A DNA stretch of 64,000 nt from Armatimonas sp043757465 (GCF_043757465.1 NZ_JAYVPL010000158.1:1-64000); one strand, 5' to 3'; positions 21,468 to 31,329 are shown, counted from the stretch's first letter. Program-made: numbers and translations. The notes: generated from the letters alone by a model not told the origin.

Positions 21468-23309
21468 CTACTGCTGATTCCGTCTTCGCCCCCCGAAGCC
21501 TCCTAGCAGGTTCTGCATCCGGAGCTGTTCTGTCTTATTACCCTCGGAGACAACATCAATGAAGCCGATCATCATCTCCTCAAAAGTCTGTATGCCCCAG
21601 GTGACGGTCTTGGTGGGATCGGGGTTGTGTGGGTTCTTGGTGGAGTTGTCGTACCATGCCTCAATAAGGATTTTCGTGCCCGCAGGAACTTTCTTGGGCT
21701 CTTTGAGCATGTAGCGCGTCTGCCAGTTGAAGTCGTATTTAGGCACCGAGAGCAGTGTCTCCTCTTTGCCATCCGGGTAGGCCGCGCTCATTCGAAATGC
21801 CTTGCCGCGAACATGCATGTGCGGCGAGTAGGAGTAGATCGTGGAGCTAACCGGAACCGTGAAGCTCCGTGACGACTTATAACTCTCCGCGCCTGGGGGA
21901 ATGCGTAGATTTAGGCTAAGAATCCCAATGGTGTCCACGATCTCTTTGGGGGGCTCTTTGGAGAAGATAAGTCCGAGCTCGCTCAGGTCTTTCTGCTCCG
22001 TGCCATTGGGCGTGTAGTGCACCTGGAACATCAGATCCGTGTTTTTGGGGATCTTCTTAGCGATGCCTGCGGGGAAGACCATAGGGCTCTCGCCCGGGAC
22101 ATACTCCGCGACAAAACCATCCAGGCCGTTGGGAACACCGCCTCTTTTATCGTCCAAGAACACCAGAACATGGTGCACCGCACTTCGAGCACCGGGCTTG
22201 ACTTCGGCGGCCTGGATCCACTTATCCTCCGTGAAGCCTGTCGGGACGCGGAACCACTGGTAGGGCAGGACACCCGTTGCCTGAATGGTGTAGGGCTTGT
22301 CCATCTTGAGCACCCTATCGGGTTTGCCGATATTCCAGTCCGATGCGAATGTCTTAGGTGCGGGAAGCTTTTTAGGATCGCCCTCTGGGGTGCCTTGCTT
22401 TACCCAGGCCAGCACGGTGGCCTTCTCTTTGGCACTGAGGCTGCGGTCGTTGACGAAGTTACCGTGGCGCGGGTCGGCGTGCCATGGGGGCATGCGGCTG
22501 TTGGTCACCGTCTCCCCAATCATCGCGCTCCAGCGCTTGGCGTTGGCGTAGCTCTGAAGCGGGAACGGCCCCACTTGTCCGGGGCGGTGGCAGCTCTCAC
22601 ACTTCTCCTGAAGGATCGGGGCGACATGCTCGGCGTAGCTCACTTTCCCCACGTCGGGAAGCGTCAGTGCCGCAATAGCCTCAGGCTCCGCATCAGCGGC
22701 TGGCTCCGGCAGGTTGCGATCCAGCAGACAGCCTGGAACGGCGCTACTGGCGGTCGTCACGGGCTTACTGGCCAGGATCGCATCAAGGGCATCGGTGAGG
22801 TAGTGCTTGCTCGCATTGGGCTTGCGGCTCCCCAGTCCGTACTGATCGTCTACGCTGCCACGATAACGAAGAGTGGCTTTATCATCCACGATAAGCGCTT
22901 CGCACGTCCGGGTTACCTTTGCAAAGTCCGCGAACTTCTGCTGACGGTCGGCAATAATTGGGAAATTCACCCCAGCTGCTTTGGCCGCCGCCAGAGTCTG
23001 GGCAGTGGTCTCGCTGCCGTTGGGGTTGATGCCAACAAACGCCACCCCTTTGGCTTCGTACTTCTTAGCCAGAGTTGCCAGCTTGGGCAAGGAGAGCTTG
23101 GCAATAGGGCAGTCCGCTCCGAGAAAGTAAAAAACGACCGCCTTTTTTCCGGCAAGTCCATAGAAGTGAAACTCTTTGCCCTCCAGCGTGGTCGTGCGGA
23201 AGTCAGGCAGGCGCGTGCCCACGAGAGGGGCTTCCGCCTTGTGCGGTAAGGCAAGAGCAGCGGCAACCAGAACCGAGGGGACTGTCAAGGCAAGGGGGAG
23301 CATTTTCAT
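21468..23309 (-). CDS. Redoxin - cytochrome c - copper type II monooxygenase-like fusion, exported
   Basis: A protein of about 613 residues with three modules. After a signal peptide (MKMLPLALTVPSVLVAAALALP), residues ~30-200 are an AhpC/TSA thioredoxin-fold domain (VVFYFLGADCPIAKLSLPKL with one Cys). Next come a heme site KCESCHRPGQVGPF and KRWSAMIGETVTNSRMPPWHADP. The C-terminal part (about 350-600) resembles ascorbate-dependent copper type II monooxygenases: SAVHHVLVFLDD, MFQVHYTPNG and YSPHMHVRGKAF supply the His ligands. Substrate unknown. Of several in-frame starts, ATG 23309 has AGGA at 6 nt. OsmC lies 45 bp upstream and lepB 18 bp downstream on the same strand. Confidence 0.8.
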   Translation of the reverse strand: MKMLPLALTVPSVLVAAALALPHKAEAPLVGTRLPDFRTTTLEGKEFHFYGLAGKKAVVFYFLGADCPIAKLSLPKLATLAKKYEAKGVAFVGINPNGSETTAQTLAAAKAAGVNFPIIADRQQKFADFAKVTRTCEALIVDDKATLRYRGSVDDQYGLGSRKPNASKHYLTDALDAILASKPVTTASSAVPGCLLDRNLPEPAADAEPEAIAALTLPDVGKVSYAEHVAPILQEKCESCHRPGQVGPFPLQSYANAKRWSAMIGETVTNSRMPPWHADPRHGNFVNDRSLSAKEKATVLAWVKQGTPEGDPKKLPAPKTFASDWNIGKPDRVLKMDKPYTIQATGVLPYQWFRVPTGFTEDKWIQAAEVKPGARSAVHHVLVFLDDKRGGVPNGLDGFVAEYVPGESPMVFPAGIAKKIPKNTDLMFQVHYTPNGTEQKDLSELGLIFSKEPPKEIVDTIGILSLNLRIPPGAESYKSSRSFTVPVSSTIYSYSPHMHVRGKAFRMSAAYPDGKEETLLSVPKYDFNWQTRYMLKEPKKVPAGTKILIEAWYDNSTKNPHNPDPTKTVTWGIQTFEEMMIGFIDVVSEGNKTEQLRMQNLLGGFGGRRRNQQ

Positions 23310-23354
23310 CATAATTCCTAGAGACAACTCAGAGTGCGTTTTGGTTCACAGATT

Positions 23355-23759
23355 TTACACGTATTGATAAATTATCGGTGCGTCAATCTCGGGGTGGAGG
23401 CTAGCATGCACGGGGCAGCTATGGCCGATCACCTCCAAACGGGCGCGTAGCGCTTCGGGCACACCGGCGGCAGGCACAGTAATCGTCACAGAGAGCCGTC
23501 CGATACGTCGGGGAGGCGTGCTCATCTCTTTGTCCACCGTGGCGCGCATCCCGCTCAGGTTCAGCTGATGGCGCTCGCCCCACATCCCAATCGTGGTGAG
23601 GATGCAAGAGGCCAGCCCCGCCGCAATTAAATCCGTGGGAGAGAACGCCGATGCGTCCCCACCGAGGTCTTTGGGGGCATCGGTGTTGAGAGTCATGCCT
23701 TCCTGATGTGTTAGGTGGCACTTCTTATTGCCTTCGTAGCGAACCGAAAGAGAGACCAT
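23355..23759 (-). CDS. OsmC family protein
   Basis: A thiol-dependent peroxide-handling protein of 134 residues. Residues of the fold are clear: DLGGDASAFSPTDLIAAGLASCILTTIGMWG with the first cysteine (SC), and RLEVIGHSCPVHASL with the second. The spacing is that of the OsmC/Ohr active-site pair, and it fits the YhfA-like branch with HSCPVH. The frame is open far upstream, but ATG 23759 begins the conserved domain and avoids overlap with the divergent stress-protein gene. Being 45 bp before the redoxin fusion suggests one oxidative-stress operon. Confidence 0.88.
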   Translation of the reverse strand: MVSLSVRYEGNKKCHLTHQEGMTLNTDAPKDLGGDASAFSPTDLIAAGLASCILTTIGMWGERHQLNLSGMRATVDKEMSTPPRRIGRLSVTITVPAAGVPEALRARLEVIGHSCPVHASLHPEIDAPIIYQYV

Positions 23760-23828
23760 GTCATTATTGTACTTCAAATCTGCCGAATCGCTGAGCCAAG
23801 GGAGACGTATTGCTCCTAAGATAGGGAC

Positions 23829-24725
23829 ATGAAAATCGTTCTGGGTGTGGATAGTCGGATGCCGGAGGCCAATGCGCCGGTGGTCTCGTTGCTGAAGCGG
23901 CTCGCGTTTGTGGGCAGCGAGGTTGAAGTCGTGCATATCGTCGCCCCCCTGGTCTTCCCGGGCGGTGAGCTGCTTCCTGTGCTCTCGGGACTCGCCGCGT
24001 CGTACTATGAGACCCATGAGTGGCCCGATGCGGGGCAGGTGGTGGCGCATGTCGCCGACGAGCTACGGACGGTCTATCCGACAACGGAGACAGTTGTGAA
24101 CGGTAGCCCGTCGCACACGCTTCTGACCACGGCGGAGCGCTCGGGAGCAAAGCTGCTGGCCCTAAATGCCTCGCACGATCCGGTATGGAAGAGCGCCTTT
24201 GTGGGTAGTGTCGCCCGCGCCGCCGTTCTGGGGGCGAAAGAGAGCCTCCTGCTTGCGCGCCCTGCCCTGCCCGATAGACCGTTGCATGTGGTTTTTGCCA
24301 CCGATCACTCGCCCTATGCCGACAAGTGTGCCGCGCTTCTGGGGGAGCTCTTTCCGCGTGGGGTTTCGGAGCTGACGGTTCTCACTGCCTTTCCGATTGC
24401 CGCCATGCGTGGGCAGCTTCTGGCACGAGGCGAGGCAGGAGCCGTGGCGAGTGAGCAGATTGAGCACGGGCTGATGAGCCGCAACGCCGACACGATTGCA
24501 CGGCTGGATGCCGCATTTGGTGAGTCCGCGCCTGTGATGCAGTCCCGCGTCGTAGACAAGCCCATAGACACAGCCATCGCTGACACGATGGCGGAGACAC
24601 ACGCGGATCTGCTTATCCTCGGGGCGCACGGCCATAGCCTGGTCGAGCGGCTCATTACAGGCAGTGTGTCGTTTCGTCAAGCTCTTAGCTCGCCGTACTC
24701 CGTGTTGCTTTTGCGGCCTTCCTGA
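23829..24725 (+). CDS. Universal stress protein with two Usp domains
   Basis: A cytoplasmic 298-residue protein made of two UspA folds: residues 1-145 starting MKIVLGVDSRMPEANAPVV, and 150-298 starting RPLHVVFATDHSPYADKCAALL. The second has the ATP-binding signature LLILGAHGHSLVERLITGSVS, close to GxHGxxxxxxxxxGSVS. The first copy is degenerate at that place (LLALNASHDPVWKSAFVGSVA). It probably binds ATP and modulates stress survival. It is divergent from osmC with a 69-bp gap, so both may respond to the same cue. Confidence 0.9.
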   Translation: MKIVLGVDSRMPEANAPVVSLLKRLAFVGSEVEVVHIVAPLVFPGGELLPVLSGLAASYYETHEWPDAGQVVAHVADELRTVYPTTETVVNGSPSHTLLTTAERSGAKLLALNASHDPVWKSAFVGSVARAAVLGAKESLLLARPALPDRPLHVVFATDHSPYADKCAALLGELFPRGVSELTVLTAFPIAAMRGQLLARGEAGAVASEQIEHGLMSRNADTIARLDAAFGESAPVMQSRVVDKPIDTAIADTMAETHADLLILGAHGHSLVERLITGSVSFRQALSSPYSVLLLRPS

Positions 24726-24866
24726 ATATTTAAAGAACTCTTCTAAAAAATAGGATAGAGGAGTTACTCTCTCAAGTGCGACCACGATATTTACTCTCGT
24801 GGCTGCCACTCACAATGTTGAGCGCTAAGCTGTAACTAAAAACCACTGAGCGTGCTCTTAAAGGCG

Positions 24867-26903
24867 ATGAAACGCTATTTTCTCGCCTCGCTTCTCGCGC
24901 TCGCTCTCCCCGCGCTCGCCTCTGCCCAACCGACGCAAACCTCAGAGTTTTCGGCTTTGGAAAAAGAGGTGGAGGCAGCGCGGATAAAGTTCAAAATTCC
25001 GGGCCTCTCGCTCGCGGTGCTCAAAGACGGCAAGCTGGTCTACACCCACGGCTTTGGTCTGCGCAATGTGGCAAAGAAGCTCCCGGCGACTCCTGAGACG
25101 CTCTACTCCATTGGCTCGTCCACAAAAGCCTTCACCGCCGCTTCGGTGCTGATGGCTGTGGATGCCGGAAAAGTCAAGCTCACGGAGCGGCCTGTGACCT
25201 ACCTGCCCTACTTCAAGCTCCGCGACCCGGAAGCCAGCGCACAGATCACTGTCTCCGATCTGCTCTGCCACCGCTCGGGCCTGCCGCGCACGGACTTTAT
25301 GATGCTGGCGGCTGAGGGCACGCTTAGCCGGAAAGAGCTGATCCAGGCGGTCGGACAGGCGAAGCCCACGGCCAAGCTTGGAGAGAAGTTTCAGTACCAG
25401 AACATTCTCTTTGCCGCCGCCGGAGAGATCGCCGCCACTGCGTTCGCGATGCCCTATGAGCAAGTTATTGAGACAAAGATCTTTGCACCGCTGGGCATGA
25501 CACGCAGCACGCTCTCGGTAGCAAAAGCCCTCGCCGACAAAGACCACGCCACCGGCTACGATCCCGCCACTCAGAAACCGCTTGTCTGGCGCGATATTGC
25601 GGCCACCGCCCCCGCCGGAGCGATTAACTCGTCTGTGGTAGACATGGCTAAGTGGGTGGAGGCGCTGCTGCAAGGAGCCAAGCCCCTTCTGAGCACCGAG
25701 AGCTACGCCGCGATGACAACGCAGCAGATGGCAATGAGCCCGACAATCGGCTACGGCTACGGCTGGTTCTTGCCAAAGTGGCGAGGGATTTCGGTCGTTG
25801 AGCATGGCGGCAATATAGATGGCTTCAATGCGGAAGTGGCTTTTATCCCTGAGAAAAAATGGGGGCTGGTTATGCTCAGCAATGTCAGCCAGAGCCCGAT
25901 GGCCGCTGAGATTCAGGAGATTGTCTGGCGCAACCTAAGCGGCGAGAAGTCGGCGCAGAAGAAGCCCACCCCATCAGATTCCGTCAAGCCTGCCGCGCCG
26001 TCGGTGCCCACCAAAGACGAAGCCGGGAGCTATGTGAGCACCACGCCCGCCATGACAATGAAAGTGACGTTTGACAAAGATCACCTCGTACTCAACGTCC
26101 CTGGCCAGCCGCCGTATGCCATGCAGCACGCTGGAGGCCGCGCCTATCGGCTTGCGCCGCCACTGCCTGAGGGGTTCAAAGCGACATTTGATGAAAAAGG
26201 CATGCTCTGGGAGCAGCCCGGTGTGAAGATGCTGCTGGCAAAAGAGACGACCAACGTCTACAAAGCCCCGCTGACCGTGGACGGGCTTCTCGCTAAGATG
26301 CTGGAGGCTGTGGGCGGAAAAGTGGCCTGGAGCAAGCATAAAAGCCGCGTAGATACCCTCATGGTGGACTTTGAGAACCAGGGAATGCAGGCAACCGGCG
26401 AGAACTACCAGAGCCAGGGCAAGCAGGCACAGCGGCTGGATGTTACCGCGATTGGCAAGAAGATCGGCTGGATCGCAAATGGCTACGATGGCAAAGCCGT
26501 CTGGATTAGCTTCAGCTTCCTTCCGCCTCAGCCCACCCGAAACAGCGAGCGCTTCCGCGCCGAGGCCGATCTGGCGATGGGGCTGTTGGAGCCTAAGGCG
26601 CTCTTCGAGAAATTTGCGATTACGGGCACAGACAAAGTGGAGGGCGAGGAGTGCTATGTACTCGTCAAGACCACCAAATCCGGTGAGCGCATGACCGATT
26701 ATGTCTCCACCAAGAGCTTTTTCGTGCTGCGTCGCGACACCGACACCCCCGAGTTCTACTCCGACTTTCGCGAGAGCGGGGGCGTGATCGTGCCACATAG
26801 AAGCGTCCAGAAGAACCCCAGCATGGGCAGTATTGTCACTACTATCCAGAGCACGCGCTGGGACGTGCCTGTGGATAGCAAAGTATTTAACGCGCCCAAA
26901 TAA
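24867..26903 (+). CDS. Exported serine hydrolase (class C beta-lactamase fold) with C-terminal lipoprotein-sorting-like domain
   Basis: A 678-residue secreted protein. After signal peptide MKRYFLASLLALALPALASA, residues ~30-360 form a serine hydrolase of the PF00144 type: SIGSSTKAF with nucleophile Ser84 and Lys87, FQYQN with Tyr177, and VVEHGGNIDGF as the KTG equivalent. A beta-domain follows (about 390-470, DUF3471-like). The final 200 residues (LAKMLEAVGGKVAWSKHKSRVDTLMVDFENQG to the end) look like a LolA/outer-membrane lipoprotein-sorting beta-half-barrel. Peptidase, esterase and beta-lactamase are all possible activities. ATG 24867 opens the signal peptide; a GTG 15 bp upstream is the alternative. 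Confidence 0.85.
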   Translation: MKRYFLASLLALALPALASAQPTQTSEFSALEKEVEAARIKFKIPGLSLAVLKDGKLVYTHGFGLRNVAKKLPATPETLYSIGSSTKAFTAASVLMAVDAGKVKLTERPVTYLPYFKLRDPEASAQITVSDLLCHRSGLPRTDFMMLAAEGTLSRKELIQAVGQAKPTAKLGEKFQYQNILFAAAGEIAATAFAMPYEQVIETKIFAPLGMTRSTLSVAKALADKDHATGYDPATQKPLVWRDIAATAPAGAINSSVVDMAKWVEALLQGAKPLLSTESYAAMTTQQMAMSPTIGYGYGWFLPKWRGISVVEHGGNIDGFNAEVAFIPEKKWGLVMLSNVSQSPMAAEIQEIVWRNLSGEKSAQKKPTPSDSVKPAAPSVPTKDEAGSYVSTTPAMTMKVTFDKDHLVLNVPGQPPYAMQHAGGRAYRLAPPLPEGFKATFDEKGMLWEQPGVKMLLAKETTNVYKAPLTVDGLLAKMLEAVGGKVAWSKHKSRVDTLMVDFENQGMQATGENYQSQGKQAQRLDVTAIGKKIGWIANGYDGKAVWISFSFLPPQPTRNSERFRAEADLAMGLLEPKALFEKFAITGTDKVEGEECYVLVKTTKSGERMTDYVSTKSFFVLRRDTDTPEFYSDFRESGGVIVPHRSVQKNPSMGSIVTTIQSTRWDVPVDSKVFNAPK

Positions 26904-26953
26904 CCGCCCCGTTTTGTCCGCCCACACGAACGTAGGCGGCGTATAATGTCTCT

Positions 26954-29335
26954 ATGAATCGTCTTTCTTTTGACCGGGGCTGGAAGTTTGCGCGTTTTGG
27001 GCTGATGCCTGAGGGAGGCTCGCGGCCTGAGCCGGAAGGCATGGAGAAGCCGGGCTTCGACGACGGCGCGTGGCGAGCACTGGACTTGCCGCACGACTGG
27101 GGGATCGAGGGGCCGTTTCGAGGGGATCTGCCCAACGAAACGGGAAAGCTCCCTTGGGCAGGGATCGGCTGGTATCGGAAAATGCTGCCGCAACAGGCGG
27201 CTGGGAAGCGCGTTTACTTAGACTTCGATGGTGCGATGAGCCACCCGAAAGTCTATGTGAATGGTGCTCTTGCGGGCGAGTGGGCCTACGGCTACGCCAG
27301 TTTTCGGGTGGATCTCACGCCGCACTTAGCCCACACGGGCACAAATTTGATTGCGGTGCGCCTCGATAACCCGCCCGACTCGTCGCGCTGGTATCCGGGT
27401 GGGGGGCTCTACCGCCACGTCTGGCTGGTGACGGGCGATCCAGAGCATGTTGCTCACAATGGGATCTTTGTCCATACGCCCGAGGCGACAGTAGAGCGTG
27501 CTACGGTAGCCATCGAGACGGAACTGGAGGGAGGCGAGGTTCTGGTTCATGCTGACGTGCGCCATGAGATTCTGTGGAAAGGAAAGGTGGTCGCCAAGGC
27601 CGAGGGACGCAAGGCAAGTGTCACGCTTGTCCGCCCGCAGCTCTGGAGCATTGAGAAGCCTCAGCTCTACACGCTACGCACCAGCGTCTGGTTTTCAGGT
27701 CGGCTCTCCGATACCCAGCTCACGACCTTTGGCATTCGCAGCATTGCTTGGGACGGCGCAAAGGGCTTCCTGCTCAACGGGCAGCGCGTCACGCTTAACG
27801 GCGTCTGTAACCACCATGATCTAGGCCTTCTGGGCGGCGCGGTGCACGAGCGCGCTATTGAGCGCCAGCTTGAAATTCTCAAAGAAATGGGCTGCAATGC
27901 TATTCGCACCAGCCATAATCCGCCCGCGCCAGAGCTATTGGATGCCTGTGATCGAATGGGCTTTCTGGTCATTGACGAAGCATTTGACTGCTGGCGGCGC
28001 GGGAAGAAACCCAATGACTACCACTTAGATTTCGATGCCTGGCACGAGCGCGATATTGTGAGCTTTGTTCACCGCGACCGGAATCACCCGTGTGTCATCG
28101 CCTGGAGCAGTGGCAACGAGATCCCCGAGCAGGGCAACGCCGCCGGAGCCGCGCTCTCCCGCGAGCTTACGGCGCTCTTTCACCGCGAAGACCCCACGCG
28201 TCTGGTCTCAGCGGGCTGTAACAATGCAAATGCAGGCAGTAATGGCTTCTCCGAGACGGTGGATATGTTTGGATATAACTACAAACCGCATCTCTACGGC
28301 GCATTTCGTGCCCGGTATCCCCGCCAGCCGCTCTTTGGAAGCGAGACCAGCTCGTGTGTGAGCAGCTACGGCGAGTACTTCTTTCCCGTGGAGCAAGACA
28401 AGAGCAAGGGTTTTTACAATTTTCAGGTCAGCTCCTACGATCTTTACGCCCCGCCCTGGGCAATGAAGCCAGATATCGAGTGGGAGGGTCTTGATAAGAA
28501 CCCGAGTGTCGCGGGCGAGTTTGTCTGGACAGGCTTTGACTATCTGGGTGAGCCGACTCCCTACAACCAGGACCGGAGCAACGCGCTGAACTTCTCCGAT
28601 CCCAAGGAGCGTGAGAAAGCGATGGCGCTCTTTGAGAAGCTGGGCAACCACTCGCCGTCTCGTAGCTCGTACTTTGGGATTGTGGACTTGTGCGGCTTCA
28701 AGAAAGATCGTTTCTATCTCTACCAGGCCCGCTGGCGGCCCGAGCTGCCCATGGCGCACCTGCTGCCGCACTGGAGCTGGCCGGGCCGTGACGGCCAAGT
28801 CACCCCGGTACATCTCTACACCAGCGGTGATGAGGCCGAGCTATTTCTGAATGGCAAGTCGCTGGGGCGTAAGAAACGCGCCCCGCTCACCTACCGGCTT
28901 GTCTGGGACGACGTGCTCTATGCACCGGGTGAGCTTAAGGCGGTCGCCTACAAAAACGGCAAGCACTGGGCAGAGGCTGTCCAGCGCACGATGGGTTCCG
29001 CCGTCGCCTTAAAGCTCGACATGGATCGAAAGTCACTGACGGGTGGCCACGATCTGAGCTTTATCACGGTGAAAATCGTGGATGCAAAGGGTGAGCAAGT
29101 ACCCAGTGCGGATCACCTGATCCACTTCACGCTCACGGGCTCCGCCGCCACGCTCGCCGCCGTGGGCAATGGCGATGCCACCAACCCGCGAAGCTTTCAG
29201 ACGGGCGAGTACCCCGCGTTCCACGGTCTTGCGCTTGCCATCATCCGCGCCAAGCACGACACAAAAGGCGAGGTGATTTTGCGTGCCGAGGCGGCGGGTT
29301 TGAAGGGAGCCGAGGTACGGGTGCGGGTGGGGTAG
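26954..29335 (+). CDS. Beta-galactosidase-like glycoside hydrolase family 2
   Basis: A cytoplasmic-looking GH2 enzyme of 793 residues without signal peptide. It opens RLSFDRGWKFARFG with LPHDWGIEGPF and GIGWYRKML (sugar-binding jelly roll), then an Ig-like domain, then the TIM barrel. The barrel has NAIRTSHNPPAPELLDACDRMGFLVIDEAFD, AWSSGNEIPEQGN with acid/base Glu389, and LFGSETSSC with nucleophile Glu464. The C-terminus (from about 620) has a DUF4982-like and an invasin/Ig-like domain. This is the layout of the Bacteroides-type beta-galactosidases. A TATAAT box ends 6 nt before ATG 26954 and no Shine-Dalgarno is seen, so the message is probably leaderless. Confidence 0.9.
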   Translation: MNRLSFDRGWKFARFGLMPEGGSRPEPEGMEKPGFDDGAWRALDLPHDWGIEGPFRGDLPNETGKLPWAGIGWYRKMLPQQAAGKRVYLDFDGAMSHPKVYVNGALAGEWAYGYASFRVDLTPHLAHTGTNLIAVRLDNPPDSSRWYPGGGLYRHVWLVTGDPEHVAHNGIFVHTPEATVERATVAIETELEGGEVLVHADVRHEILWKGKVVAKAEGRKASVTLVRPQLWSIEKPQLYTLRTSVWFSGRLSDTQLTTFGIRSIAWDGAKGFLLNGQRVTLNGVCNHHDLGLLGGAVHERAIERQLEILKEMGCNAIRTSHNPPAPELLDACDRMGFLVIDEAFDCWRRGKKPNDYHLDFDAWHERDIVSFVHRDRNHPCVIAWSSGNEIPEQGNAAGAALSRELTALFHREDPTRLVSAGCNNANAGSNGFSETVDMFGYNYKPHLYGAFRARYPRQPLFGSETSSCVSSYGEYFFPVEQDKSKGFYNFQVSSYDLYAPPWAMKPDIEWEGLDKNPSVAGEFVWTGFDYLGEPTPYNQDRSNALNFSDPKEREKAMALFEKLGNHSPSRSSYFGIVDLCGFKKDRFYLYQARWRPELPMAHLLPHWSWPGRDGQVTPVHLYTSGDEAELFLNGKSLGRKKRAPLTYRLVWDDVLYAPGELKAVAYKNGKHWAEAVQRTMGSAVALKLDMDRKSLTGGHDLSFITVKIVDAKGEQVPSADHLIHFTLTGSAATLAAVGNGDATNPRSFQTGEYPAFHGLALAIIRAKHDTKGEVILRAEAAGLKGAEVRVRVG

Positions 29336-29358
29336 CCGCCCAATTTTCAACCGGCGGT

Positions 29359-31302
29359 TTAATGCGGAAAGACCAGGTACATCTGGTAGCCAGTGAGCAT
29401 TCCGAAGATTCCCCAGAGCGTCGGGATCACGTAGTCGCCGAGAATGAGGCCCAGAAAAAACGGGAGCAGCTTACGGTAGCCCCTGATTCCGGCATAGCGC
29501 AACGTGATGGTTTTCATGACCCAGGCGATGAGAAACGGGCACCACATGTACTCCATCGTGTTGGTCATCCCGATGGCGTAGCCCAGCGGGTGCAGGGGGA
29601 AACCATTCACACGCTGTCGGATCACGGAGATCACAAGGGCGACCAGTGCGCCAAAGCCCATCCCTAGTAGGCCAGGAATATCTGCGAGGGTGGGGGAGAC
29701 GAGAAGAGAGACAGCCTGGCGCGCGGGGCCCGTTGCGCCGTTCTGAAGTGCGGGGCGCACTTTTGCGGTCGCGGCGCCGTAGGTGTAGTAGATATCCAGG
29801 TGCGCCCAGAACGCCGCCAGTGTGCCGACAATAATCGCGAAGAGTAGCGGTTTGAGCAGCGCACGCGGCGAGAGCCCGCCGCCTTGGGCCATCTTCAGTG
29901 CCTCTGCGGAGTGGGGCATAGGGTTGTCGCGCATGTCGTTCATCCAGCTTGTGTAGCCGATGAGTAGGGTTGCCTCTTTGCCCGAGAGGTGATTTTGTCC
30001 AAAAACATCCGCCACAAACTGACCGTTTCCCCACATTGGTGCCCACGCCCAGCCCGCGCCCGCCTCGCTCACAATGCGGGCCAGCGTGATGGCGCAGCAG
30101 GTGTAGATCAGTACGTAGGTCAGCGACTGCCAGAAACTCGCTCCTGCTGCCGTCATAAAGAGCGTCATAAAGAGCAGACCGCCTATACCGCCCAGGAGCG
30201 CCATTCGCGCAGACATCAGCTCCTCGTGCGTGTCATTCGTGACAGGTTTTTCAAGCGCCTCCATGGCTTTTTTTAGCGGCTTACGAGCCATCCAGAGCGA
30301 GAAGAGCGCGATCCCGGCAAAGGCCCCGAGCCCTTGTTCTTTAATAAACGGCATCCGGTTGGTCGGGCCGCTGCCTCCACTCTCCGAGAGCCCGAGCCAG
30401 GCACTGCTGATGATCATGGCTTTCTGCACCAGATACATGCTCCAGCATGAGAAATTGACCTCCAGTGAGAGCAGATAGGCGATCCCAATAATAGAGGGAT
30501 AGAACGCCAGGGTGAAGCGGCCCAGGGTGTTCCAGGGGCGCTCCGTGAGCAGCGGGCCGATCTCATTGAAGCCCATCCCAGGCTTGAGCGGAATGCTCGG
30601 CACCGACGGGTACAGAAAGTTCAGGTAGTTGACACTCTCCAGTAGCCCGGCTATCACCACACCTGCCCAGAAGAGTGGGTTTTGGAAGATCGGGGCGCGC
30701 CCGCCGCTCTGCGTGATCTCCAGCGGGAGCAGCACCAGAGGAAACGTCAGGCGCTCTTCCTCGATCCACTGCTTGCGAAAAAGCGACATGGCGCAAAGTA
30801 GTGTCCAGAACACGGCGATAATAAACGCGCTCCAGGCCAGCACGGGCACCGCCCAGCCCTTGAGATTCGCGAGTGTCCAGAGCGTCGTATTGCCCCGGAA
30901 GAAGCCATTGAGGACATCGGGGTCGCGGGGGACGAGCCACTCGGGGATATTGGGCCAGATATAGTCTTTAAACTTACTGCCGCCCGTGGCATAGTTCTCA
31001 TAGAACGGTGCGGGGATTTGATTGATCAGAATCTGCACAAAGCCATAGCCTGCCGCGCAGGTGCCCACGCAGAGCATGGCGTAGAGGGTGATCAGCTCTT
31101 TCTGACTCAGTGCCCACTTCTTCGCGAACTTTAAAAAGCCCAAATTTACGCACACCAATGCAAAGAGCATGACCAGTGGGCCCCGCTGAAGCGCTGTTTG
31201 TGTCCAGAGGAGTGCCTGCGTTACGACATAGGCGTAGGTGCCGAAGTAGGCGTTGACGAGCAAAAGTAAAAACCCTAAGCCGTAGAGAACCGTCTTTCGC
31301 AT
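29359..31302 (-). CDS. Large polytopic membrane protein, DUF6785-type (OPT-like)
   Basis: A 647-residue integral membrane protein with about 14 hydrophobic segments. It starts MRKTVLYGLGFLLLLVNAYFGTYAYV and has SQKELITLYAMLCVGTCAAGYG and RKQWIEEERLTFPLVLLPLEI. The C-terminus HPLGYAIGMTNTMEYMWCPFLIAW, followed by GYRKLLPFFLGLILGDYV, matches a family I know from Planctomycetes and Armatimonadetes (DUF6784/DUF6785), which recalls oligopeptide-transporter topology. Transport is inferred; the substrate is unknown. Its position behind the GH2 gene (convergent) hints at uptake of carbohydrate-related products. The start lies 8 nt after a TACAAT box. Confidence 0.78.
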   Translation of the reverse strand: MRKTVLYGLGFLLLLVNAYFGTYAYVVTQALLWTQTALQRGPLVMLFALVCVNLGFLKFAKKWALSQKELITLYAMLCVGTCAAGYGFVQILINQIPAPFYENYATGGSKFKDYIWPNIPEWLVPRDPDVLNGFFRGNTTLWTLANLKGWAVPVLAWSAFIIAVFWTLLCAMSLFRKQWIEEERLTFPLVLLPLEITQSGGRAPIFQNPLFWAGVVIAGLLESVNYLNFLYPSVPSIPLKPGMGFNEIGPLLTERPWNTLGRFTLAFYPSIIGIAYLLSLEVNFSCWSMYLVQKAMIISSAWLGLSESGGSGPTNRMPFIKEQGLGAFAGIALFSLWMARKPLKKAMEALEKPVTNDTHEELMSARMALLGGIGGLLFMTLFMTAAGASFWQSLTYVLIYTCCAITLARIVSEAGAGWAWAPMWGNGQFVADVFGQNHLSGKEATLLIGYTSWMNDMRDNPMPHSAEALKMAQGGGLSPRALLKPLLFAIIVGTLAAFWAHLDIYYTYGAATAKVRPALQNGATGPARQAVSLLVSPTLADIPGLLGMGFGALVALVISVIRQRVNGFPLHPLGYAIGMTNTMEYMWCPFLIAWVMKTITLRYAGIRGYRKLLPFFLGLILGDYVIPTLWGIFGMLTGYQMYLVFPH

Positions 31303-31329
31303 GGGCTCTTATTGTAGCCCGAAATGTGT

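Noticed and set aside
22017..23249. Long plus-strand frame of 410 codons
   Set aside because: It is antisense to the redoxin-copper oxygenase gene, which has clear motifs; the frame is a product of high GC.
25974..26927. Long minus-strand frame of 317 codons
   Set aside because: Shadow of the serine hydrolase gene; no motif and low complexity of a complementary frame.
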